The position numbers and the translations under genes were made by a program. A stretch of DNA of 57,682 nucleotides from Akkermansiaceae bacterium (GTDB lineage Bacteria; Verrucomicrobiota; Verrucomicrobiia; Verrucomicrobiales; Akkermansiaceae): positions 1-57,682 of the forward strand of contig CAIXKE010000054.1 in NCBI GenBank assembly GCA_903919975.1, given 5' to 3'. Shown here piece after piece: positions 50,821 to 57,682 of this stretch. The notes beneath the pieces were generated by a model that did not search any database, was not told the origin of the DNA, and saw nothing but the letters and a program-made list of their open reading frames with translations. Positions within the stretch are counted from its first letter, which is position 1; every line of letters begins with the position of its first letter.

Positions 50821-52725
50821 CTACGCCTCGAAGGCGACGCGCAAGGCTTCGAGTTCTTCCCAACGTTTGTAAAGCCCGGCCACAATCGTTTTTTTTGCTT
50901 CCAGTTTGCCGGCGAGCGCGGGGATTTCCGCGAAGTTGGTGATTTGGAATTCGGGATCGTGAAGCTGGATTTCGATGGCTTCGACTTCTTGTTCGGCGGA
51001 TAGGATCGCGCTCTCGATGCCTTCGAGTTCGGCGCATTCCTTGAAGCTCAGTTTGCGGGGTTTGGCGGAGCTTCCGGTGCTGGCTTTTCTGCGGGCAGCA
51101 GCATCGCGCGTGGCGGCTTGCGCTTGGATTCGCGCGGCGGATTCGCGGGCTTGGCGCTTTTCGAGATAATACGAATAGTTCCCCGGTTGCACAAACACGC
51201 CGTCTTCTTCGAAGGCGATAATCTGATCGCAAATCCGATCGAGGAAATAACGATCATGGGAAACACAGATCACCGAGCCGTCGAAATCCGCGAGGGCTTC
51301 TTCCAACATCCGCAGTGAGGGGAGGTCGAGGTCGTTGGTGGGCTCGTCGAGCACGATGACATTGCCGCCGTTTTTCAGGACTTTCGCGAGCATCAGTCGG
51401 GCGCGTTCGCCGCCTGATAGAAGGTCAACCCGCTCGTTGATGCGTTGGTCGTTGAAGAGGAAGCGGCGGAGGTAATTGCGTGCGCCGAGCGACTGGTTGC
51501 CGAACATCAGCTTTTCATTGCCATTGGAAATCTCATCGAGCAACGAGCCGGTGCCATCGAGTTGCATGCGGGTTTGGTCGATGTAGTTCACCTTTACCCG
51601 TTTGCCGGTGACGGCCGAGCCTTCGGTGGGTGGGATTTGGCCGAGGCATAACTTCAGCAAGGTGGTTTTGCCGACGCCGTTCCGGCCGACGATGCCAGTG
51701 CATTGGCCGGGCCGCAGTGTGAGTGTTAGGTGGCGGAACAACCAGCGGGGAGTGACGGCGTTGCCCACATTGACGCCGGCGTTTTCCAACTCAACGACGA
51801 TGTTTCCCAAGTCCGGCGGCGGTGGAATGAGCAAATCCATTTCCCGTTCTTCGGGCGGGGCTTCCATGCCTTCGATCTCGTAATACTGGTCCATGCGGTG
51901 GCGTGATTTCGTGCCGCGCGCTTTCACGCCGGAGCGCACCCAATCGAGTTCCTCGCGCAGAAACCGTTGGCGGCGGCGCTCGGTTTGCTCGGAAATCTGA
52001 CGGCGCACGGCTTTCGATTCGAGAAACGCCGTGTAATTTCCCGGATGGGAAAACGCACGGCCCTGATCGATTTCGATGATGCGCGTGGCGATGACATCGA
52101 GGAAGTAGCGATCGTGCGTGACGAAGATGACCGCGCCGGGAAAGCCTTTGAGATAATCTTCCAACCAGCGGATCGATTCGGCGTCGAGATGGTTGGTCGG
52201 CTCATCGAGCAGCAGAAGATCCGGCTGGCAGGCGAGTGCACGACATAGCGCGACGCGGCGTTTTTCCCCACCCGACAGCGGGCCGACGGGTAAGTCCAGG
52301 GCGGGTGCGTCGAGCGCGGTGGCGGTGGCCTTGATCCGGGCGTCGAGATTCCAGCCATCGGCGTGATCGATGAGATGCAGCAAGTCCGCGAGCTCGGCTT
52401 CGCTGCCATCGCCATTTTCGTATCGGCGCACCGCGTCCACGATATCGGCGGCGCCAGCGGCGATGTTTTCCTGCACGCTCAATGTGCCATCGAGCTCGAA
52501 TTCCTGCGGCAAATACCCAATCCGCAGCGATCGGCGGAGGGCGATTTCTCCGGAATCCGCGGCATTCTGGCCGGTCAGGATTTTCAACAACGACGTTTTT
52601 CCACAGCCGTTGCGGCCGACCATGCCGATTTTTTCCCCTGCGGCCACGGCCAAGGTCACGCCGTCGAGCAGCGTTTGGTATCCATAAGTCAGGCGGATTT
52701 CGTTGGCGGAGAGGAGAGCGGACAT
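50821..52725 (-). CDS. ABC-F family ATPase (Uup-like)
   Basis: 634 residues from the ATG at 52725. Two ABC ATPase domains in one chain without membrane helices: first MVGRNGCGKTSLLKILTG, LSGGEKRRVALCRAL and LLLLDEPTNHLDAESIRWL; second IVGRNGVGKTTLLKL, LLSGGERARLMLAKVL and VIVLDEPTNDLDLPSLRMLE. A coiled-coil C-terminal domain (about 545-634) is as in Uup. ABC-F proteins act on ribosomes or DNA. It is divergent from the TonB-dependent receptor, with 159 bp between starts. Confidence 0.93.
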   Translation of the reverse strand: MSALLSANEIRLTYGYQTLLDGVTLAVAAGEKIGMVGRNGCGKTSLLKILTGQNAADSGEIALRRSLRIGYLPQEFELDGTLSVQENIAAGAADIVDAVRRYENGDGSEAELADLLHLIDHADGWNLDARIKATATALDAPALDLPVGPLSGGEKRRVALCRALACQPDLLLLDEPTNHLDAESIRWLEDYLKGFPGAVIFVTHDRYFLDVIATRIIEIDQGRAFSHPGNYTAFLESKAVRRQISEQTERRRQRFLREELDWVRSGVKARGTKSRHRMDQYYEIEGMEAPPEEREMDLLIPPPPDLGNIVVELENAGVNVGNAVTPRWLFRHLTLTLRPGQCTGIVGRNGVGKTTLLKLCLGQIPPTEGSAVTGKRVKVNYIDQTRMQLDGTGSLLDEISNGNEKLMFGNQSLGARNYLRRFLFNDQRINERVDLLSGGERARLMLAKVLKNGGNVIVLDEPTNDLDLPSLRMLEEALADFDGSVICVSHDRYFLDRICDQIIAFEEDGVFVQPGNYSYYLEKRQARESAARIQAQAATRDAAARRKASTGSSAKPRKLSFKECAELEGIESAILSAEQEVEAIEIQLHDPEFQITNFAEIPALAGKLEAKKTIVAGLYKRWEELEALRVAFEA

Positions 52726-52884
52726 GTGAAGACACGGCTTGTTGCCTATCGCGGACAAAACGTCCATCGCAGATGCATTGCGGCGGTCCAGCGAGGTTTT
52801 TTGGATTTAGGGTTGACGGAAATCCCGATTCATAGGTTTCCTCGCTGGTCACTCTTGCGAATGCGTCTCATTAATAATTTCACC

Positions 52885-54978
52885 ATGAAAAAGTCATCAC
52901 CTCGTTTGCGGTTCGCTGCCAGCGTCGCCGTTTCCGTCACCGCGCTCTTATTTTCAATGCCCACGCAAGCTCAGGACGTGCTCAAGACCTTGGATGCGAT
53001 GGTCGTCACCGCTGAGTCGGAGTCGGATGAGACGAATGAGCAAGGTTGGTTGCCCGAGGTGGCCGGAGTGTCGATTTTTTCCGGCAAGAAGACCGCCGTG
53101 ATCGATCTGGATGCCCAGGCGCGGATTGTCGGCAACAACTACCGACAGGCCCTTTCGCAGACGCCGAGCCTCTTGCTCGCCGAAGAATCCTCACCCTTAG
53201 TCAGCCTCGGTTACCGCGGCCTCAATCCACACCGGGCGCAATTCACCCAAGTGCTGCGTGATGGGATTCCGATTCACGCCGACCAATTCGGCTATCCTGA
53301 AGCCTACTACACCCCGCCGCTCGATACTGTGGATCGGATCGAATTCCTACACGGCGGCGCGGCATTGCAGCATGGCCCGCAACCCGGCGGCGCATTGAAT
53401 TACATCACCCACCGCCCACGCACCGACAAACCTTTCTCGCTGCGCACCCAGCACATCGTGGGCAGCGATGATCTCTACTCCACCTTTACCTCGGCGGATG
53501 GCACCGTCGGAAACCTCGGCTATTACCTGTATTTCAATCACCGCGAGAGCGATGGATTTCGCGCGGAAAACAGCGATTACGACCTCAACAACGGCACCAT
53601 CAAGTTGCTCTACACCCTCGAAAACGGCGGGAAAATCATTTTCAATGCCGACACCTACGAGGAAAACCACGGCGAGCCGGGCGGCCTCTTCATCGCCGAT
53701 TTTAACTCCGGCAGCCTGAAAGCCACCCGCCTCAACGATAAATTCTCGCTGGATCGCGATTCCGTCTCGCTGAGTTACGAGATCGAACCGACGGCCGATT
53801 CCTTCTTCACAGCCACCGCCTGGTGGACCGACTACACCCGCTTCAGCAAACGCCAGCAAGGCGGCGGATTCGGCACCCTCGCCACCGGAGCCACCAACCA
53901 AATCGAAAATCAAAACTTCGAAACGCTCGGTCTGGACGCCCGTTATCGCCAGAATTGGGGCAGCGACGCACAACACACATTGAGCACCGGAATTCAAATC
54001 TACCACGTCGACTCCCCACGCACCGACGAGGTCGGAGCCACGCCTACGGCCACATCTGGGCAGCTCTCCCGCATTTCGGACCGCGAGGTCCTCTATGTGC
54101 CGGTGTTTGTGGAAAACCGCTTCAGTTTCGGGAATTTCTCCATCACTCCCGGGATCCGGATCGAAACATTCAGCCAGGACGTCAAAACGCATTTCATCGA
54201 TCCCGTGCGTCCCACCCGCACCCGCGATGAGGATGACACGCTCGTGCTCGGCGGCTTGGGCATGGAATACGAAACGGCGGAAAACTCGGCGGTTTACGCC
54301 AATGTCTCGCAATCGTATCGCCCGGTGATGTTCACCGAATCTGTGCCAAGCGGCGGCGGCCAAGTCGTCCCGGACGATCTGGAAGCGGGCGAATCGATCG
54401 AATACGAACTCGGCTACCACACCCGCGCCGCCAACTGGCTCACGCTCGATGCCAGCGCTTTCCTGCTCTCCTTCAAAGACCAAATCGGCACGCTCGGCAA
54501 CACCACCGCCAACGTCGGGGACTCGATTCACAAAGGGATCGACGTCTCCGTCAGCAGCGACGTGCTACGGTTGATTTCCGGTTCCGACAGCCGCAGTTCG
54601 CTCTATTGGTATGTGAACGGCACTTTCCTGGATGCCGAATTTACAAGTGGTCCCAGCAATGGAAACACCCCGCAATATGCCCCGGATTTCATCCTCCGCA
54701 CCGGCCTGAACTACCACTATCAGGACAAACTGAAACTCACCTTCGGCGGTACTTTCCTCGATGACCACTACGCCAACGATAGCAACGACGACAATTTCAA
54801 AGTCCCGGCCTACATGGTTTGGGACCTCACTGCAGAGTATGAAATCCACGAAAATCTACGCCTGATTGCCGGGATCAACAATCTCTTCGACGAAAGCTAC
54901 TTCGCACGCGTCCGTAACGATGGGATCGATCCCGCAAACGGGCGAAACTACTACATCGGCGTATCTTTGGAATTCTGA
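52885..54978 (+). CDS. TonB-dependent outer-membrane receptor (siderophore-type)
   Basis: 697 residues from ATG 52885. A signal peptide (about 1-30, ending TQAQD) is followed by a TonB-box-like DAMVVTAE and the plug domain (RQALSQTPSLLLAEESSPLV, LGYRGLNPHRAQFTQVLRDG). The beta-barrel, with alternating strands, ends in YYIGVSLEF with terminal Phe as needed for barrel assembly. The plug and barrel pattern is FecA/ferric-siderophore-like. tonB, exbB and exbD follow on the same strand, giving a self-contained uptake system. The ligand (iron complex or other) is not shown. No Fur box was identified in the 159-bp gap upstream. Confidence 0.93.
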   Translation: MKKSSPRLRFAASVAVSVTALLFSMPTQAQDVLKTLDAMVVTAESESDETNEQGWLPEVAGVSIFSGKKTAVIDLDAQARIVGNNYRQALSQTPSLLLAEESSPLVSLGYRGLNPHRAQFTQVLRDGIPIHADQFGYPEAYYTPPLDTVDRIEFLHGGAALQHGPQPGGALNYITHRPRTDKPFSLRTQHIVGSDDLYSTFTSADGTVGNLGYYLYFNHRESDGFRAENSDYDLNNGTIKLLYTLENGGKIIFNADTYEENHGEPGGLFIADFNSGSLKATRLNDKFSLDRDSVSLSYEIEPTADSFFTATAWWTDYTRFSKRQQGGGFGTLATGATNQIENQNFETLGLDARYRQNWGSDAQHTLSTGIQIYHVDSPRTDEVGATPTATSGQLSRISDREVLYVPVFVENRFSFGNFSITPGIRIETFSQDVKTHFIDPVRPTRTRDEDDTLVLGGLGMEYETAENSAVYANVSQSYRPVMFTESVPSGGGQVVPDDLEAGESIEYELGYHTRAANWLTLDASAFLLSFKDQIGTLGNTTANVGDSIHKGIDVSVSSDVLRLISGSDSRSSLYWYVNGTFLDAEFTSGPSNGNTPQYAPDFILRTGLNYHYQDKLKLTFGGTFLDDHYANDSNDDNFKVPAYMVWDLTAEYEIHENLRLIAGINNLFDESYFARVRNDGIDPANGRNYYIGVSLEF

Positions 54979-55044
54979 CCCGCCACCGCATCTGCGGGCT
55001 TTCATTTTCAGCCGCCTGCTGTTTCTTTTCCCACCCGCACTCAT

Positions 55045-55773
55045 ATGCAATCCCTGCTCCACTCCCTGAACATCGGCACGCTCGCCACTTGGTTGAGCGT
55101 CGCCGGGTTTGGCACGCTCGGGGTCATCGTTCATGGGCGGCATCCGGAATCAGTGGTTTCAGAAACCGAGGAAACCCTCCTGCTGGACGCCGATTTCATC
55201 CTTGGCGACGCTTCACCGCCGGCCCCCGAAGGCACGACGGTGGAAACGCCCCCTGCGGAAACCACCACCGCAAGCCCTGCGGAAACCCTGCAAGATCCTC
55301 CGGAATTGCCCGTCCTCGCGGAGACTGCGCCATTGCCGGATATCCCCGAATTGCCGGAAATCGCACCTAAACAGCCGGAAACCAGAAGCGCTTCCGCAAT
55401 TCAGTCGACCACCCACAGCACGCCAACCAAGCCAGCCCGCGCGACCCCGCCGAGAACCGCATCCGGGAGTCAAGCCAGCAGCCAAACCGGGAGCAATACA
55501 CCCGGCACCGGCATGTCCAGCACCTCGCGCCTCGCCGCCGGCAGCATGACTCTCCCCTCGTACCCGCCCGAAGCCCGCCGCAAGGGCCAATCCGGCACCG
55601 TCGTCGTCGAGTTCACCATCGATGCCTCCGGTCGCGTGATTTCCGCCTACGCGCAATCTCCCTCGCCCTGGCCATTGCTCAATAACGAGGCTGTCCGCAT
55701 CGTTCGCGGCTGGAAATTCCCCTCCGGTGGAGTCATGAAAATCCAGCGCCCCATCGTTTTCCAACTCCGCTAG
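55045..55773 (+). CDS. tonB: TonB-family energy transducer
   Basis: 242 residues. A short N-terminal membrane helix (about 13-31, ATWLSVAGFGTLGVIVHG) is followed by an acidic, Pro/Thr-rich periplasmic stretch (about 40-165) and the TonB C-terminal domain (SYPPEARRKGQSGTVVVEFT, then NNEAVRIVRGWKFPSGG). It transmits ExbBD energy to the receptor 66 bp upstream. It is followed directly by the ExbB-like gene. Confidence 0.92.
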   Translation: MQSLLHSLNIGTLATWLSVAGFGTLGVIVHGRHPESVVSETEETLLLDADFILGDASPPAPEGTTVETPPAETTTASPAETLQDPPELPVLAETAPLPDIPELPEIAPKQPETRSASAIQSTTHSTPTKPARATPPRTASGSQASSQTGSNTPGTGMSSTSRLAAGSMTLPSYPPEARRKGQSGTVVVEFTIDASGRVISAYAQSPSPWPLLNNEAVRIVRGWKFPSGGVMKIQRPIVFQLR

Positions 55774-55784
55774 TGATCCCTAAC

Positions 55785-56444
55785 ATGCTATCCAATATCG
55801 TCGTCGAAACCTTCATCGAAGGAGGCTGGGTCATGTGGCCTATTCTCGCCACCTTCTTTCTCGCCCTCTGCGTCATCCTCGACCGCTCGATCTGGTGGCT
55901 CCGCCTTCAATCCTTGCTTCAACCCGCGAAACAGGAGCAAGCCCGCGAAGCCATCGGAACCGGCGATTTCGCCACCGCATGGAACCTCACCCGCGACACC
56001 CCGGATCCCTATCTGAAAAACCTCGCGGAAGGCATCACTCATGCCCGCACCTCGATGCTCGCCGCGATGCAACTCCACGCCACCCAGCTCATCGAGAAAT
56101 CCGAGGCCCGCATGTGGGTGATCAGCACGCTTATCACTCTAGCTCCGTTGTTAGGTCTTTTTGGAACCGTCGTCGGCATCATGGGTTCCTTCTCCTTCAT
56201 CGGCGATGAACAACTCGCCGCTGCCAAAGTTTCCGGCGGTATCGGCGAAGCTCTCATCGCCACCGCCTGCGGTATCGGCATCGCCATCCTCTGCCTGCTT
56301 CCCTATAATTTCTTCCGCAAACGAGTATCCCTTCTCCGCGGTTCGCTCGAACGCTGGATCAACCACACCGAACTCCTCGTCAAATCCGCCCGCGAACACG
56401 GCCACGACCTGGAAAACTTCGCCATCACCCAGAATAAAAACTGA
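55785..56444 (+). CDS. exbB: MotA/TolQ/ExbB proton channel protein
   Basis: 219 residues from the ATG at 55785. A GTG at 55773, overlapping the tonB stop, is an alternative start. Three hydrophobic segments are seen at about 10-30, 110-135 and 150-175, in the typical ExbB order (GGWVMWPILATFFLALCVIL; TLITLAPLLGLFGTVVGIM; GGIGEALIATACGIGIAILC). It uses the proton motive force with ExbD to drive TonB. Position between tonB and exbD confirms the assignment. Confidence 0.92.
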   Translation: MLSNIVVETFIEGGWVMWPILATFFLALCVILDRSIWWLRLQSLLQPAKQEQAREAIGTGDFATAWNLTRDTPDPYLKNLAEGITHARTSMLAAMQLHATQLIEKSEARMWVISTLITLAPLLGLFGTVVGIMGSFSFIGDEQLAAAKVSGGIGEALIATACGIGIAILCLLPYNFFRKRVSLLRGSLERWINHTELLVKSAREHGHDLENFAITQNKN

Positions 56445-56524
56445 AACGCTGCAACAAGATACGATAACACCGCATTTTCAATCATCTTCCGCACACCATC
56501 CGCAGCAGATCTTCCACTCTTCAA

Positions 56525-56564
56525 TTTCAGCATTTTAGCTTTTCAGCATTTAAGCTTTTACCCC
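56525..56564 (+). repeat. Leader repeat upstream of exbD (copy 2)
   Basis: A TTTCAGCATTTTAGCTTTT / CAGCATTTAAGCTTTTACCCC series ends three bases before the exbD ATG (56568), exactly as the copy at 11694-11733 stands before the DUF5107 gene. Confidence 0.7.
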
Positions 56565-56567
56565 TCA

Positions 56568-56984
56568 ATGCCCGTCCAACTCCACAGTCACTCTGGCGAT
56601 GATGAAGGCGACGAAGCCCGGATTGAAATCATCCCGCTCATCGACATCATGTTTTTCCTGCTGGCCGCCTTCATGTTGGTGAGTCTGAGCATGACCCACA
56701 TGCGGCGCGTCCCGATCAATCTGCCCGAGGCCTCCACCGCTATACCCGATCAGAAAGATCCGCCATTTCAAATCGCCATCGATGCCAATGGCGTGACCAC
56801 TTGGGATGGAAAAATCATCACTCTATCAGAAATAACAGCTCGCCTGAAACCCCTCGCTTCCGTCAGTGCGACCCGCGTCCTCATCGCCGCCGATGAAGAA
56901 GCCCGCCACAAACAAGTGCTCGGCGTGCTCAATGCCGTGCGCGATGCGGGTGTCGAGAAAGTAAGCTTCGAAACCAAAGACTGA
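56568..56984 (+). CDS. exbD: ExbD/TolR biopolymer transport protein
   Basis: 138 residues. The cytoplasmic N-terminus is short and acidic. The membrane helix (about 20-40) contains the proton-carrying Asp in IIPLIDIMFFLLAAFMLV. The periplasmic domain follows, with VLIAADEEARHKQVLGVLNA near the end. It completes the ExbBD motor for the receptor upstream. 123 bp separate it from exbB and include a leader repeat. The next gene begins directly after its stop. Confidence 0.92.
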   Translation: MPVQLHSHSGDDEGDEARIEIIPLIDIMFFLLAAFMLVSLSMTHMRRVPINLPEASTAIPDQKDPPFQIAIDANGVTTWDGKIITLSEITARLKPLASVSATRVLIAADEEARHKQVLGVLNAVRDAGVEKVSFETKD

Positions 56985-57425
56985 ATGACTCCCCGCACGC
57001 TCGTCATTATCAACACCATCGGCTGCCTGCTGCTCACCGCGTTGGTTGTCGTTCAATGGCGTGGCGAGCGAAAGTTAGACGACACCGTCGCCACGCTCCG
57101 CACTCAACTCGCCGCCGCCGCCAACCAGGCCGCCGAAGACGCGAAACACCGCGCCGCGCTGGAACGCGATATCGCCGTGCTCAAGGAATCCATCGAAGCA
57201 ACCCAGAAAGCCGCCGAATCCTCCACCCGCGCACTCGCCGAAAAAGAAGTGCTTGCAGAGCGATTGCAGACGGAACTCACCGCCGCCACCGAACAAGTCG
57301 CCGCCTGGGAAGTCGCCCTCAAAGCCCGCGACGCACGCATCCTCTCACTCGCCGCTGAAATTGACACCACCCGCAAGCGCCTCGACGAGGCCATCGCCAA
57401 GCTCAAAGAAGCCGGAGCCAGATAG
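56985..57425 (+). CDS. Membrane-anchored coiled-coil protein, last gene of the TonB operon
   Basis: 146 residues starting at the base after the exbD stop. A transmembrane helix (about 5-24, VIINTIGCLLLTALVVVQW) is followed by 120 residues of heptad-like coiled coil rich in Ala, Glu, Lys and Arg (LRTQLAAAANQAAEDAKHRA and similar). It is not a known ExbBD-TonB subunit. The tight linkage suggests a scaffolding or periplasm-spanning role for the motor, which is inference. Hairpins follow its stop. Confidence 0.75.
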   Translation: MTPRTLVIINTIGCLLLTALVVVQWRGERKLDDTVATLRTQLAAAANQAAEDAKHRAALERDIAVLKESIEATQKAAESSTRALAEKEVLAERLQTELTAATEQVAAWEVALKARDARILSLAAEIDTTRKRLDEAIAKLKEAGAR

Positions 57426-57458
57426 CCAAGTCCCAGCGAAAATTCCGCTCACCTCGCG

Positions 57459-57496
57459 CGACCGATTATTCGTGCGGCCGAACGAATAATCGGTCG
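57459..57496. repeat. Perfect 14-bp hairpin after the TonB operon
   Basis: CGACCGATTATTCG (57459-57472) pairs fully with 57483-57496, with a 10-base loop. It lies 33 bp after the last gene and may end the operon transcript, although no T-run follows. Confidence 0.75.
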
Positions 57497-57549
57497 TAGT
57501 GGTTATTTGGGATAATTTGCAAATAATAGGGCACGACGAACTGGAGCGC

Positions 57550-57600
57550 GGAATTCATTCCGCGAGAAACTTCATCGCACGGCCTCGCGGAATGAATTCC
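57550..57600. repeat. Perfect 17-bp inverted repeat (extragenic palindrome)
   Basis: GGAATTCATTCCGCGAG (57550-57566) is the exact reverse complement of 57584-57600, with a 17-base loop. The remainder of the window end (57601-57682) shows no gene. Confidence 0.8.
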
Positions 57601-57682
57601 AATGCCTTTAAGGATTCGATTCTGATAATTACGTTTCTTGATGTCGGCAGGGAGCGTAGGAGCGGAGAAATTGGCCCGAGTC

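Noticed and set aside
53347-54531. 394-codon open frame on the minus strand inside the TonB-dependent receptor
   Set aside because: No recognisable domain; it mirrors the codon structure of the well-supported receptor gene on the plus strand.
1-57682. Apparent frequency of GTTAGG/CCTAAC, often creating TTA-GGN Leu-Gly codons
   Set aside because: About 19 copies were noticed on both strands, while about 25 are expected from 60% GC alone, so there is no enrichment. A codon-aware shuffle would be needed to revive the idea.

Overview
The window looks like a chromosomal piece of a Verrucomicrobiota bacterium (probably Verrucomicrobiales). This rests on style, not on a marker gene: roughly 60% GC, weak or absent Shine-Dalgarno sites, an HPr kinase in a non-Firmicute setting, DUF5107-TPR and RHS proteins, extragenic palindromes, and a deoxyhexose locus linked to a bacterial microcompartment. 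No rRNA, tRNA or CRISPR was seen.

Layout. 1-2.8 kb: tail of an RHS polymorphic-toxin gene with a likely immunity gene, then debris (a REP-type transposase remnant between 25-bp direct repeats, and a PIN-domain remnant). 2.8-9 kb: housekeeping genes (sufS, tatC with a large loop insertion, two metallo-beta-lactamase-fold proteins, gamma carbonic anhydrase) with palindromic elements between them. 9.1-15 kb: a sugar module of AraC regulator, divergent sodium/solute symporter (frameshifted by a 10-bp tandem duplication) and a DUF5107-TPR protein. 15-17.1 kb: a DUF3820 protein and two proteins possibly related to TPM domains.

17.2-39.9 kb is the centre of interest: about 22 kb of L-fucose/deoxyhexose genes in three modules. 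Module A (minus, 25.5 to 17.2 kb): AraC, RraA-type aldolase, split UxaA-type dehydratase, SDR, FucP, a broken GH29 fucosidase, a DapA-family 2-keto-3-deoxy-acid aldolase and a tandem-domain microcompartment shell protein. The aldolase ends in a linker plus amphipathic helix that looks like a microcompartment encapsulation peptide. Module B (minus, 31.8 to 25.6 kb): Gfo/Idh oxidoreductase, signal-less solute-binding-like protein, mutarotase, CaiB CoA-transferase, RhaT, MaoC protein and fuconolactonase-like amidohydrolase, with a divergent IclR-MaoC pair across a palindromic operator candidate. Module C (minus, 38.8 to 33.0 kb): SSS symporter, lipoprotein mutarotase, SDR, intact GH29 and enolase-superfamily L-fuconate dehydratase, with a divergent AraC. 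The inferred route is fucoside -> L-fucose -> fuconolactone -> fuconate -> 2-keto-3-deoxyfuconate -> pyruvate + L-lactaldehyde, with the last step placed inside a shell. The gene set parallels the Campylobacter jejuni fucose island, but with a microcompartment added.

39.9-57.7 kb: ribosomal protein S1, rRNA methyltransferases, HprK, an ABCG-type transporter, an IscU/NifU-type scaffold, a decayed PAS histidine kinase, an ABC-F ATPase, and a TonB-dependent receptor followed by tonB-exbB-exbD and a coiled-coil gene. Several genes carry disabling lesions (frameshift, nonsense codons, lost catalytic residue). In an assembly these could be real decay or sequence error.
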